Shown: piece after piece, positions 1 through 7,850 of the stretch
Numbering within the stretch: position 1 is the first letter of the stretch
Layout of the letters: each line of letters begins with the position of its first letter
Origin: Bacillota bacterium
Lineage (GTDB): Bacteria; Bacillota; Clostridia; Lachnospirales; Lachnospiraceae
Reading direction: 5' to 3'
Length of the DNA stretch: 64,000 bases
Assembly: GCA_029224465.1 (NCBI GenBank)
Contig: JAQXUQ010000019.1
Location: 1-64,000 of the forward strand
Translations under genes and position numbers: made by a program
Notes under the pieces: model-generated
Database searches by the model: none
The model's input: only the letters and a program-made list of their open reading frames with translations
Told to the model about the DNA's origin: nothing

Positions 1-135
1 AAGAAACGACTACATCCATATTACAGAATCAACGTGAGAAACTTCTCAGTTTTTTATGTCGTCATCGATGACACCATGGAAGTGCGACGTGTTCTATATT
101 CCAAACGTGATCTAGATAATCTGCTGAGCGACTGA
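1..135 (+). CDS. RelE/ParE-type toxin, C-terminal fragment (partial at window edge)
   Basis: Reading frame 1 is open from the window edge to a TGA at 133-135 and encodes 44 residues. The segment YRINVRNFSVFYVVIDD followed by VRRVLYSKRDLDNLL has the pattern of the C-terminal half of RelE/ParE toxins: an Arg-rich strand, a YxV strand, then V-x-R-V-L-Y-x-x-R-D. Members of this family are small ribonucleases or gyrase poisons paired with an antitoxin, which would lie upstream, outside the window. It sits outside the integrated element proposed to begin at about 289. Which toxin class it belongs to cannot be decided from the fragment. Confidence 0.6.
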   Translation, partial: KKRLHPYYRINVRNFSVFYVVIDDTMEVRRVLYSKRDLDNLLSD

Positions 136-258
136 TTTCAATAATGGCCAACCAGACCGACTTTCACTTTTTTCCAAAAAGAAAAAGCGGCACCGGCCTC
201 TCTCTTCAGAAAGGCTGATGCTGCAGAAATGGCTTAAAAATCAGACTTTGGAGACGAT

Positions 259-297
259 TTAGTCCTCTACCCTTGACATCATCAATACTACCGTCTC
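259..297 (-). pseudogene. Displaced original 3' end of rlmD at the left element boundary
   Basis: Read on the minus strand, this segment encodes ETVVLMMSRVED followed by a TAA stop, preceded by CATGTG (His-Val). HVETVVLL-type sequence is the usual C-terminus of RlmD/TrmA methyltransferases. The shared 9 bp (289-297) also encodes Glu-Thr-Val in the intact rlmD at 13419-13427. Joining the two would give a normally terminating RlmD. The interpretation is that element insertion separated these last codons from their gene. The translation and the repeat are seen directly; the insertion history is inferred. Confidence 0.65.
289..297. repeat. Left attachment-site core repeat
   Basis: TACCGTCTC here matches 13419-13427 exactly. 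On the minus strand both copies encode Glu-Thr-Val of the RlmD C-terminus. Outward of it (lower coordinates) is presumed chromosome; inward is the element. Confidence 0.6.
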
Positions 298-307
298 CAC
301 ATGAGAT

Positions 308-329
308 ACGGGGCTATATACGGGGCTAT
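308..329. repeat. Direct repeat next to the left attachment core
   Basis: The 10-bp sequence ACGGGGCTAT occurs at 308-317 and again at 320-329, 12 bp apart and about 10 bp inside the proposed core. It may be a recombinase-binding arm. No function is proven. Confidence 0.35.
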
Positions 330-411
330 CTGTGAATTTGTCGTTCATGTGCACAAATGCCGCATATATACAGCATTTTTCAGCGGTTCTGTTGTCTCGC
401 GCATTTCATTC

Positions 412-1107
412 TCAACGGGGTCTATATTTTAGAATTTCAACCACTTCATTCTCCGTTCCGGCGTTCTTGCGGACAGCAGTAAAAAACAGCGTCTTATAGA
501 CCAGCTGATCCGGATTGCTCGAATCCCATCCTGTCTCATATCTGAATCTCGGCACCTGATTAAAATGTTTAACGGCCACATAGTCGGTGACACTGAATAT
601 CCCGAATAAAATGACAGCACAGGCAGCTATGCAAATAATACGCTGCACTTTCTTCGCCAGGATTCTTCTCGTTAGGAAATAGATGCCCGCAATCAGTATA
701 ATGCTCCCGATCACAGAGTAGATACTTCCCCAGCTGCTTTCACTCGGAAATATCGATAATGCCGATACAATAACAAAGATGCCGAAGCCCGACAGCAATG
801 CACCGATGATTCTCTGCTTTCCTGTTTTTAATTCATTACGGCTGTACTCCGCCATAGCCACAGCGGTTTCTTTTGTTTCCTGATTCATGTTCTCGCTTTT
901 CCTTTCTCCATTGATGATTTCCGGTATGCTCACGTCATAGAACTCTGCGATCTCGACCAGCATACCGATATCAGGCATATTGCTTCCTGTCTCCCATCGG
1001 GATATCGTTCTGTTGGAGACATTCAGCTTTTCAGCCAGATTTTCCTGTGTCAGATTTCTTTCCTTCCTCAGTTCTTTCAGGAAAGAGCCTATCTTGACCT
1101 GATCCAT
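412..1107 (-). CDS. XRE-family transcriptional regulator with C-terminal membrane domain
   Basis: The 231-residue protein starts with a helix-turn-helix of the Cro/C1 type (about residues 5-60, with LTQENLAEKLNVSNRTISRWETG). The second half has two to three hydrophobic segments (about 98-118, 126-146 and 155-180), so the regulator is probably membrane-anchored. A GGAGG site lies 8 bases before the ATG. Such XRE-plus-membrane proteins are common in clostridia and their signals are mostly unknown. It lies just inside the left end of the integrated element and may be element cargo. Confidence 0.8.
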   Translation of the reverse strand: MDQVKIGSFLKELRKERNLTQENLAEKLNVSNRTISRWETGSNMPDIGMLVEIAEFYDVSIPEIINGERKSENMNQETKETAVAMAEYSRNELKTGKQRIIGALLSGFGIFVIVSALSIFPSESSWGSIYSVIGSIILIAGIYFLTRRILAKKVQRIICIAACAVILFGIFSVTDYVAVKHFNQVPRFRYETGWDSSNPDQLVYKTLFFTAVRKNAGTENEVVEILKYRPR

Positions 1108-1224
1108 ATGGGTGACCTCCTTTCCATGCCATGATACGATCCGGAATCATCCTTTAACACGACACAAAGCGAGAAATGCCGGGTTTTGCTGCCGGACAAT
1201 GTTGTCTGCCTGCTTAAATTCCTA

Positions 1225-1552
1225 TTATTTCTTCCGTTTGGAGCTGTACTTCGTACTTCTGCGTTTCAAGCCATCTTCCGTGATTTCCATATTGCTGCGC
1301 ATCGCCCGCTCGATCTGCACCGCCTCAAATTTCTCCTTGGAGATTAAAGATGTCCGCAACGAACCATGTCCGGTGTGCTGCCGCAAGACGAGTAAGCCCC
1401 GATATCTGATTGGCAAGGCTGTCGAGCTGCTCCTTACTGTTTGTGCTGACCCGGGCATAGATAACGACACTGTAGTCTTTGATGACACGGTTTTTCTCTA
1501 TGCGTACGACATTCTTAATGTCATCCATATGACATTCTCCTTTTTGCCCCAT
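1225..1552 (-). pseudogene. Serine recombinase remnant with internal deletion
   Basis: One minus-strand frame (1552 down to about 1340) encodes the start of a resolvase domain, including VVIYARVSTNSKEQLDSL with the catalytic-serine motif. It then runs into a different frame (about 1350 down to 1225) encoding ISKEKFEAVQIERAMRSN and a Lys/Arg-rich end, typical of the C-terminus of the same recombinase family. The catalytic core, recombinase domain and zinc ribbon are missing. The joint lies near 1340-1360 and shifts frame, so the gene cannot make a working enzyme. It sits directly downstream of the intact serine recombinase. Confidence 0.75.
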
Positions 1553-1610
1553 TAAGTTTCTTATTTATTGCAATGATGTCTGGGTATTTTTACAATATGT
1601 GTCCTGACAA

Positions 1611-1696
1611 CAGTTCCCTTGTTACACACCCTCCGAAAACCTTAAAAACAGTAGTTGCCTTGTTACGCCAAGCCTAAAAGGCAGTTGCCTTGTTAC
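1611..1696. repeat. Three spaced copies of a 15-bp motif
   Basis: CAGTTCCCTTGTTAC (1611-1625), TAGTTGCCTTGTTAC (1652-1666) and CAGTTGCCTTGTTAC (1682-1696) are near-identical, 41 and 30 bp apart. They lie in the non-coding gap between the intact recombinase and the recombinase remnant. They could be recombinase-binding sites or a short repeat family. Confidence 0.55.
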
Positions 1697-1816
1697 ACTT
1701 CGCAAAAAATCAGTGCTCACAACTATTGTCAGAACCGATAAAAAAGGAATTCCGAGAAAGGTATTTTTTATTGCCTCATCTTCGGAATCCCTTGATTTCA
1801 AGCCTTTTGTGTACTT

Positions 1817-3511
1817 TTACTTCGTTTCCCGTGACAGAAGAACTACGCACTCGGCATGCCTATTACTGTCCAAACCTTTCCCAATCGGCATACTCATATC
1901 ACTGTCGATGATCGGAAGGCGGAACGTGATCGACTTCAGCCACTGTCCGCTGGGCTGCCGCTCTTCGTGAATCTGGATCTCTTCAATGAGGGTTTCCATC
2001 AACTTCCGCTGTTCTTCCTCGTTCATCAGCTTATAAAACTTATCGAAGTAGATCAGAATCTTGTAGATGTTATCCCCGGTAACCTTTTCGGACTCGATGG
2101 ACTGCTTCTTCGCCCTTGCCTCTATGAGTCTCTGCTCCTGATCGTCGATCTTGTCGTACATCCGGTACAAACGGTCATCCAGGTCGGCCTTGCGGCGATT
2201 ATAGTGACGGTCATCCGAATCTAGCTGTTCGATCTCTTCCAAAGTCTTCCGTTTCATGGCGTAGGACTGCTTCAGCTGCTTCTCCAACGCCTTGATCTCC
2301 TGATCGATAGCCGTGGTGTCCACCTTCATATTGATCTTTTCCTGCATGAGCGAGGCAAAGCGCGGATTTGAGACCAGTTTCGTAATGATCTCAACTACGG
2401 AAGCATCTAGGATCTCTTCCTGGATCTGCTTCTTATAATCACACTTATGACCGCGGGTCATGGTCCTGTGCTTGCAGCCGTAATAGTAAAAATCCTTATA
2501 TTTTGAACCGTCCTTCTTGTGCTTGATACTTTTATTGCCGTACATGCCGGAGCCGCATACAGGGCATTTTACAAGGCCTGACAGGAGATGCGTCTTCGTA
2601 TCCTTCGCCTTGTTCACATGCTCGTATTTCTTTGCCTGGGCGATCATCTTAACCTGAGCCTGGTTCCACAGCTCTTCCGAGACGATGCCTTCATGCAGAC
2701 CGTCCACCACCAGGTAGTCATCCTGCTCAACCAGTCTATATTCGTTGCGGGTGCCATGCACCTTTTCCGTTTTTCGGCGGCCATAAGCGATCTTTCCGCA
2801 GTATACCGGGTTCTTGATGATGCGGCGGATGAGTGCGGAATCAAACAGCGGATTCTTTCCATTATGACGGGCAATCTTGTGGATCCCGTGATTTTCCAGA
2901 TACTTGGCAAGACCATTGGCGCCGATATCTGTGGAGACCCACTGTTCAAAAATAATGCGAATCGCTGGAGCTTCCTCCTCATTGATCTCCAGTACACCAT
3001 CCTTCAGGCTGTAGCCATAAGGCGGAAAACCACCATTCCACTTGCCGTCCCTGGCTTTTTGGATACGGCCTTCCATGGTTTGGACACGGATATTCTCGCG
3101 CTCAATCTCCGCGACAGCTGACAGGACGGAGATCATCAGCTTTCCGGCATCCTTGGAGGAATCAATCCCATCTTCCACGCAGATCAAATTGACGCCAAAG
3201 TCCTGCATGGTCTGCAGCGTGGAAAGGACATCTGCAGCGTTCCTTCCAAAGCGCGACAGTTTGAAGACCAGAACAAAGGAAACTTCATCTTTGCCGGTCT
3301 TGATGTCTTCCATCATGCGGTTGAACTCGTCGCGACCCTCTATGGACTTTCCGGATTTACCGGCGTCCTCATACTCCCCGGCAACCTCATAATCGTTGAA
3401 TTCTGCAAAGGCCCGCATGCGGGTCCGTTGGGCATCCAGAGAATAGCCATCGATCTGCATCGCGGTTGAGACACGGGTATAAATATAAACCTTGGTTTTC
3501 TTCTTTTCCAT
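1817..3511 (-). CDS. Large serine recombinase (site-specific integrase)
   Basis: The protein has 564 residues from the ATG at 3511; a TTG one codon upstream is also possible, but AAGGAG spaced 6 bases from the ATG favours this start. Order of domains: resolvase catalytic domain (1-150, YTRVSTAMQ with Ser15 as the expected nucleophile, and LSRFGRNAAD), recombinase DNA-binding domain (about 165-280), a zinc ribbon (CPVCGSGMYGN and YYYGCKHR with a later Cys), then a coiled coil (about 385-480). The family inserts and excises mobile DNA by a 2-bp staggered exchange. It is the only intact integrase in the element and is the likely agent of insertion into rlmD. Confidence 0.9.
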   Translation of the reverse strand: MEKKKTKVYIYTRVSTAMQIDGYSLDAQRTRMRAFAEFNDYEVAGEYEDAGKSGKSIEGRDEFNRMMEDIKTGKDEVSFVLVFKLSRFGRNAADVLSTLQTMQDFGVNLICVEDGIDSSKDAGKLMISVLSAVAEIERENIRVQTMEGRIQKARDGKWNGGFPPYGYSLKDGVLEINEEEAPAIRIIFEQWVSTDIGANGLAKYLENHGIHKIARHNGKNPLFDSALIRRIIKNPVYCGKIAYGRRKTEKVHGTRNEYRLVEQDDYLVVDGLHEGIVSEELWNQAQVKMIAQAKKYEHVNKAKDTKTHLLSGLVKCPVCGSGMYGNKSIKHKKDGSKYKDFYYYGCKHRTMTRGHKCDYKKQIQEEILDASVVEIITKLVSNPRFASLMQEKINMKVDTTAIDQEIKALEKQLKQSYAMKRKTLEEIEQLDSDDRHYNRRKADLDDRLYRMYDKIDDQEQRLIEARAKKQSIESEKVTGDNIYKILIYFDKFYKLMNEEEQRKLMETLIEEIQIHEERQPSGQWLKSITFRLPIIDSDMSMPIGKGLDSNRHAECVVLLSRETK

Positions 3512-3550
3512 CAAGGACTCCTTTTAAGTTTGGACATTATTTCCACGTGT

Positions 3551-3579
3551 ATCCTATCATATACTCCTCCGTTTTTCAA
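3551..3579 (-). promoter_or_regulatory. Candidate promoter of the serine recombinase gene
   Basis: On the minus strand TTGAAA (3574-3579) and TAGGAT (3551-3556) are separated by 17 bp, just after the terminator of the mob operon and before the recombinase start at 3511. Confidence 0.4.
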
Positions 3580-3581
3580 AT

Positions 3582-3625
3582 AAAAAAGAAGGCCGACTCC
3601 ATGGAAACGCCCCACAGAATCGACC
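3582..3625 (-). terminator. Rho-independent terminator of the mob operon
   Basis: On the minus strand GGTCGATT (3618-3625) pairs with AGTCGGCC (3591-3598), counting G-U pairs, and is followed by TTCTTTTTTA. It sits just after the small gene ending at 3632 and isolates the mob transcript from the recombinase gene. Confidence 0.6.
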
Positions 3626-3631
3626 TGATTG

Positions 3632-3814
3632 TCACGCAGCCTGTCTCGCCTCTGCACTGAGCCGCATATACCTTCGATACATTTCTTCGATGCATTTCAG
3701 TCTGCTTTTCTGTCTGGGATCCGGCAGTGTGTCCAGATCCATCTGCCCGGCATATTTCTCTATCATATTGGCGAGGAAATCCGCCAGGCCACTCCATACA
3801 TCAGTCTCGTACAT
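3632..3814 (-). CDS. Small hypothetical protein of the mob operon
   Basis: A 60-residue protein beginning MYETDVWSGLADFLANMIEK. The start is chosen at 3814 because AGGGAGGGG precedes it; a longer frame reaches 3859. It overlaps the end of the relaxase gene by 14 bases, which suggests translational coupling. The protein is helical and charged (RQKSRLKCIEEMYRRYMRL). No family is recognised. Its position suggests an accessory mobilization or plasmid-maintenance role, which is only an inference. Confidence 0.55.
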   Translation of the reverse strand: MYETDVWSGLADFLANMIEKYAGQMDLDTLPDPRQKSRLKCIEEMYRRYMRLSAEARQAA

Positions 3815-4799
3815 CCGCACCCCTCCCTTTCGTTTTGTTCTTTTCATTTCGGTCATCATGAGCGTAAGCCTCCAACACCTCCGGCGGGATCCTCTCCAGA
3901 AGAGCTACCGCAGCGTCAAAGTCACGGCGAAGCTGTAGGTCTGCCATTCTCTTTAAAACGCTCTCCTGGCGGCTCTCCTTCAGTTCTGTCGTAAGAGTTT
4001 TGTTTGCCAGCTCAAGAGCTGTGTTTTCTGCCTTCATGGAACCGAAAGCCTTGCTGTACTTCCGAACCTGGGTGCTCATCTTTTCGACGTTCGGGATATA
4101 CTTATCCAGCACCTTACCGATCTCGGCAGCCTTAGCCCTCGCATTGAATGCATTGACCTCTGAGAGCAGCCCTTCCAGCTTCTCGCGCTGTTTGTTTAGC
4201 CGAGTCATCTCCTTAAAGACCCTCGGCGGGATATAGTCCCTTCCGGTCTCGCTGGCGCTTAATCCTCGTTCCAGTTCCGGGAATCGTTTGACCATGTGTT
4301 CCCAGTAAGCATCCTGCCATTTCGTGAGCTTCTTCTTGTTACCGATAATCTCCTTGGCACAAAGCCTGCCGTCTTCTGTCAGCGGGACAAAAGAAAGGTG
4401 CATATGGGGCGTTTTCTCGTCCATATGCACCACGGCTGAAATAATCGTATTCGGATTCTGTTTCTGTTCCAGGAACTCAAGTGCCTCCCGGAAAAAGGCT
4501 CTGATCTCTTTCAAGCTCTTGTTCTGGAAAAACTCCGGGCTGGCGGTGATCATCGTTTCCACCAGCCGCACACTGTCCGTCCTGGTACGGCATCCAGTTT
4601 CTTTAATCTGTCGTTCTGCCTCTGCCCGGTACCGGCCCTTTGGTTCAACCAGATGGAAATTCAGATGTGTCCTGCTCGGATCAATGTCAGGATTGCTGGC
4701 ATAACTCTCTTTTGTTCTTTCGTCATGAGCCTCGATCCTTCCGATCTCCGGCCCCTTGTATTTCATAAATCGCATGATCGCATACTGCGGTGCTGCCAT
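3801..4799 (-). CDS. MobV-family relaxase (Mob/Pre)
   Basis: The 332-residue protein has the Mob/Pre signature: HDERTKESYASNPDID (His25 is the expected catalytic residue by analogy with MobM of pMV158) and the metal-binding motif VVHMDEKTPHMHLSF (His125, His132, His134). The C-terminal third (about 205-330) is helical coiled coil. Relaxases nick at oriT and pilot DNA during conjugation. The start at 4799 follows GGAGGAG spaced 7-8 bases away; a frame extending to 4919 runs through the inverted-repeat region and is unlikely. It follows the primase and helicase genes and precedes a small overlapping gene. Confidence 0.88.
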   Translation of the reverse strand: MAAPQYAIMRFMKYKGPEIGRIEAHDERTKESYASNPDIDPSRTHLNFHLVEPKGRYRAEAERQIKETGCRTRTDSVRLVETMITASPEFFQNKSLKEIRAFFREALEFLEQKQNPNTIISAVVHMDEKTPHMHLSFVPLTEDGRLCAKEIIGNKKKLTKWQDAYWEHMVKRFPELERGLSASETGRDYIPPRVFKEMTRLNKQREKLEGLLSEVNAFNARAKAAEIGKVLDKYIPNVEKMSTQVRKYSKAFGSMKAENTALELANKTLTTELKESRQESVLKRMADLQLRRDFDAAVALLERIPPEVLEAYAHDDRNEKNKTKGRGADVRD

Positions 4800-4855
4800 A
4801 ATGTCTACTCCTCCTTCAAATGCTATAACTGTAAAAGCTTTAATATTTTTTCGTT

Positions 4856-4920
4856 CGTACGTACATGCGTACAGCCGATATCCGAAGCAGATATCGTACG
4901 CTTGTACGCACGTACGCATG
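4856..4920. other. Nested inverted repeats upstream of mobV, candidate oriT
   Basis: An inner perfect hairpin (CGATATC 4876-4882, loop CGAAGCA, GATATCG 4890-4896) is enclosed by an outer imperfect inverted repeat (4856-4872 and 4904-4920, 14 of 17 matching, rich in CGTAC steps). It lies 57 bp upstream of the relaxase start, where MobV elements usually carry oriT. It could instead be a control site for the mob genes. Confidence 0.5.
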
Positions 4921-4934
4921 TTTTGATGACCTTA

Positions 4935-6257
4935 TTAAAGAAATGGATTGTCATGATCGATGACCTCGATGCCGAGGTATCCCCGGCAGCGTTTCCCCTT
5001 CCCGCGATAGATGTTGTTATCCGGGATCAGGTGATACACTTCGGCATACTGGGCAAGGAAGTTGGCAAAGCTCTTCATGGATAAGGCGTTTTCCGCATTG
5101 TCATCGCACCATTCTTTATATGCCGCATACAGATCACAGGTCGCTGCCTTGCTGTCTTCATGAAAGGCGAGATACCCTTCAGAGGTCAGAAAACCCAGGA
5201 TGTTGTTCGCATCCTTCACAATGGCTGCGATATTGTCCATTGACCGGTCACTGATGGTAAAGCGGTAGTTATTGGCGACAAGCCGCTTAAGTCCCTCCAG
5301 GCACCATAGAAAGATGCCTTCCTTTTCTGCAATCATCTTTTCGACAAGATAGGGATCGTCAACGCGGCCATCCGGCTTGTCCTTCGTGGTGATCACGATC
5401 TGCCGCCGAAAGAAGCCGTCAGACCGATCGTGAAGTGCAGTAAGGGCGCCATTCCCGAAGCACAGGAAGCGGACATACAGAAGGCTCTGATAACTCTGGA
5501 TACCTTTCCGCTCAACATCCATCTGGCACTCGGAGGTGACAATCGATTTGATATAATTTGTTTTAGTAAGTGCGCTCATATCTATATCGTCATCCACCAT
5601 GAGCAACTTATCCTCCAGGTCTGCCCTGGCAAAACGATTTGTCTCGACCTTCTGGATGCTGGTGGTATTCATATTGATCCCAAAGATAGATCTCATCGCC
5701 AGCCCGATCCGGGATTTTCCTTCGCCGCCTTTCCCGATCAGCAGAAGCATCTTTTGGGCCTTGGTCGTAGGAAGCAGGCAATACCCAAGGTACTCCTGCA
5801 GTGTTGGAATATCTCCCGGAATCAGAAGCTCCGAAAGGAAGTTTAGCCAGACGTTCGGCGTGCCTGCTGCTGGGTTGTATGCGACCTCCAGCCGGTTCCG
5901 GCAGTATTCCTTCTCTTCGCTGAAATGACCATCGAAATACCATGTGCCGTTGGCCACATGGATGCGGTCCTGGTGAAGTGGGATCTCATCAGCGAAGGCC
6001 ATCATTTTGACCGCCTTCATAAGGTCTTCAACTTTTCTCGCTGTTCCGGTCTTGATCCAGTCGCAGATCTCCATAAAAATCTCCCGTTTCAGGGCCGCTT
6101 CATCATGGACAAGCCCCTCGACGGTATACAGCTTGCCGTGAACGCATTTCATGGGATGTGCCTCCAAGAATGAACAGCAGAATGTCATCTCATCGATCTT
6201 ACGATCCTCGGTGACCCACACCGGGGCATCAGGAGGCAGCGTTGATTTCCTCGGCAT
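4935..6257 (-). CDS. SF3 helicase / P4-type primase C-terminal domain protein
   Basis: The 440-residue protein carries a Walker A motif GKGGEGKS (175-182), a Walker B-like LLMVDDD, and a later RFLCFGNG segment, the pattern of D5/P4-type superfamily 3 helicases of phages and plasmids. These unwind the replication origin of the element. The start at 6257 is chosen because AAAGGAGGG lies 6 bases upstream; it overlaps the primase gene by 29 bases, so the two are probably translated together. With the upstream zinc-finger primase it forms a split primase-helicase replication module. Confidence 0.82.
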   Translation of the reverse strand: MPRKSTLPPDAPVWVTEDRKIDEMTFCCSFLEAHPMKCVHGKLYTVEGLVHDEAALKREIFMEICDWIKTGTARKVEDLMKAVKMMAFADEIPLHQDRIHVANGTWYFDGHFSEEKEYCRNRLEVAYNPAAGTPNVWLNFLSELLIPGDIPTLQEYLGYCLLPTTKAQKMLLLIGKGGEGKSRIGLAMRSIFGINMNTTSIQKVETNRFARADLEDKLLMVDDDIDMSALTKTNYIKSIVTSECQMDVERKGIQSYQSLLYVRFLCFGNGALTALHDRSDGFFRRQIVITTKDKPDGRVDDPYLVEKMIAEKEGIFLWCLEGLKRLVANNYRFTISDRSMDNIAAIVKDANNILGFLTSEGYLAFHEDSKAATCDLYAAYKEWCDDNAENALSMKSFANFLAQYAEVYHLIPDNNIYRGKGKRCRGYLGIEVIDHDNPFL

Positions 6258-6861
6258 TCTTCGCCCTCCTTTCTTCCTCATAGGCTCTGATCACGCGATC
6301 TTCGAGACCCGTAATCTTGCCGTCCTTTATCAGTTCTGTAACAAGGGTCTTTCGCTGTTCGAGATCGCCGACCGCCAGTAGATCTGCCAGATATTCGATA
6401 TAAGAGAACATCTGGCAGGCCTCTACAAAGCGGTCATCAGGTTCTTCGCCCATCGAGACTGGGGCGAATCGCACCTTCCAGTCCTCCAGAAGGTGCATAT
6501 AATCACAAAGCACCCTCTGACAGTAACGTTCGTCATCACGAAACGCACTGATCATCGGGTGCTTAGGTTTTGCAAGCGCCGCTGCGGGTGAAGGCTTGTC
6601 CGGATCGATCCCAAAGTCCACAGTCAGCTTCCTCGCCGCTTCATAGGGGCTTAGAACGAAGAGTCTCCCTGTCAGATCGATCACATCCCCGGTGGCCCCG
6701 CAGCCGAAACAGTAGAAGTAATCTTCATTCAGCTTCAGGCTGGGATGCCGGTCATCATGGAACGGGCACCTAACCATGTCATGGTGATTTGGCTGTAGCC
6801 CGTACATCTTTGCCACATCAGGTACGCTCACACTTGCCTTTACAGTTTCAAATAGATTCAT
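6229..6861 (-). CDS. CHC2 zinc-finger DNA primase-like protein
   Basis: The 210-residue protein has the DnaG-type zinc finger near its start: CPFH (Cys32, His35) and CFGC (Cys51, Cys54), in the context RCPFHDDRHPSLKLNEDYFYCFGCGATGD. No TOPRIM catalytic domain follows, so it may act as a template-recognition subunit for the adjacent helicase. It is first in the minus-strand replication and mobilization operon (primase, helicase, relaxase, small protein). AGGAGG precedes the ATG. Confidence 0.82.
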   Translation of the reverse strand: MNLFETVKASVSVPDVAKMYGLQPNHHDMVRCPFHDDRHPSLKLNEDYFYCFGCGATGDVIDLTGRLFVLSPYEAARKLTVDFGIDPDKPSPAAALAKPKHPMISAFRDDERYCQRVLCDYMHLLEDWKVRFAPVSMGEEPDDRFVEACQMFSYIEYLADLLAVGDLEQRKTLVTELIKDGKITGLEDRVIRAYEEERRAKNAEEINAAS

Positions 6862-6982
6862 AGTCTGGTTCCTCCTTTGGATTTTATTTGGATACTTGAT
6901 CCTGATGTCTTATACGGAGGAAAACCGACGGACTTGAAAAATTGGGCGATTTTGGGATTTGGGAGGAGTGAACAACAGAGAA

Positions 6983-7053
6983 ATTGCAAAAACGCAATCT
7001 CTGGTGTGATATGTAATCATTTGATTGCATTTGATGTTTATATGTAATATACT
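6983..7053 (+). promoter_or_regulatory. Promoter and candidate operators of the toxin-antitoxin operon
   Basis: TTGCAT (7025-7030), a 17-bp spacer and TATACT (7048-7053) form a good sigma-A promoter. AATCA-TT-TGATT (7015-7026), a perfect inverted repeat, overlaps the -35. A second inverted repeat ATTGC-AAAAAC-GCAAT lies at 6983-6998. Both fit autorepression by a RelB-type antitoxin. Confidence 0.6.
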
Positions 7054-7099
7054 GAAGCTGAGAAAAAAGACACATTCGTTGCGATAGGAGGTAAAGAAA

Positions 7100-7378
7100 A
7101 TGGCAAGCACACTGGTCCAATTCCGAACAGAAGATACAGAAAAGCTGAAATCCGTTCAGATCCTTGAAAAGCTGGGACTGTCACTTCCGGCATACCTTCG
7201 GATGTGCATGTCCAGACTGAATCAGGAAAACGGGATTCCCTTCAGTATGAAGCTGGAAGAAGAACAAAACCCCGGCATTCGTGCCCTGCAGAGAGCAAGT
7301 CGGATCGCCGAGGAGTATGGTATTTCCGATATGTCATTGGATGAAATCAACGCGGAAATTGCTGAAGCCAGGAAGTAA
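7100..7378 (+). CDS. RelB/DinJ-family antitoxin
   Basis: The 92-residue protein has an N-terminal ribbon-helix-helix pattern (TLVQFRTEDTEKLKSVQILEKLGLSL), as in RelB/DinJ antitoxins, and an acidic C-terminal arm that would wrap the toxin. AGGAGG lies 8 bases before the ATG. It is followed after 6 bases by a PIN-domain gene, so the pair forms one operon. The protein probably represses the operon through the inverted repeats upstream. RelB-like antitoxins more often pair with RelE folds; here the partner is a PIN nuclease. Confidence 0.85.
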   Translation: MASTLVQFRTEDTEKLKSVQILEKLGLSLPAYLRMCMSRLNQENGIPFSMKLEEEQNPGIRALQRASRIAEEYGISDMSLDEINAEIAEARK

Positions 7379-7384
7379 CCGCCT

Positions 7385-7807
7385 ATGAAATACTACGCAG
7401 TAATCGATACCAATGTCCTCGTTTCAGCGATTTTGAAGCATCATTCTGTCCCGGGAAGTATCATCGACCTGGCATTCGACGGCCCGATCATACCGGTCCT
7501 GAATGACGCAATTGAGAAAGAATACCGGGAAGTCCTGTCACGCCCGAAGTTTCATCTCCCCTCAGATCTGATTGAAGACATCCTGTCATCGTTTCATCAA
7601 AGGGGGCTTTATGTCGATGCAGAAGAACTCGATATGGAACTTCCCGATCCGAAAGACAGGGTCTTTTATGAAGTTGTCATGGAAGAACGAAAAGAAGAGG
7701 ATGCTTATCTTGTGACCGGCAATATCAAGCATTTCCCGAAGAAGCCATATGTCGTAACACCGAGACAGATGCTGAATATCATATTGGAAGATCGGGAATA
7801 TTATTAG
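7385..7807 (+). CDS. PIN-domain toxin (COG1569-type)
   Basis: The 140-residue protein begins with the PIN motif AVIDTNVLVSAIL (Asp8), followed by KEYREVLSRPKF (acidic Glu), DPKDRVFYEV and a late LVTGNIKHFP motif, as in the putative PIN toxin family COG1569. PIN proteins are Mg-dependent ribonucleases with clustered acidic residues. It lies 6 bases after the RelB-like antitoxin. The pair would stabilise the element in the cell by post-segregational killing; the RNA target is unknown. Confidence 0.83.
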   Translation: MKYYAVIDTNVLVSAILKHHSVPGSIIDLAFDGPIIPVLNDAIEKEYREVLSRPKFHLPSDLIEDILSSFHQRGLYVDAEELDMELPDPKDRVFYEVVMEERKEEDAYLVTGNIKHFPKKPYVVTPRQMLNIILEDREYY

Positions 7808-7850
7808 ACAGATCCATCTTCAATCGATGGAATAAAGAGGTGAGAAACAG

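Noticed and set aside
1112-1555. Plus-strand frame of 147 codons
   Set aside because: It is antisense to the recombinase remnant and has Leu/Arg/Ser-rich content with no motif.
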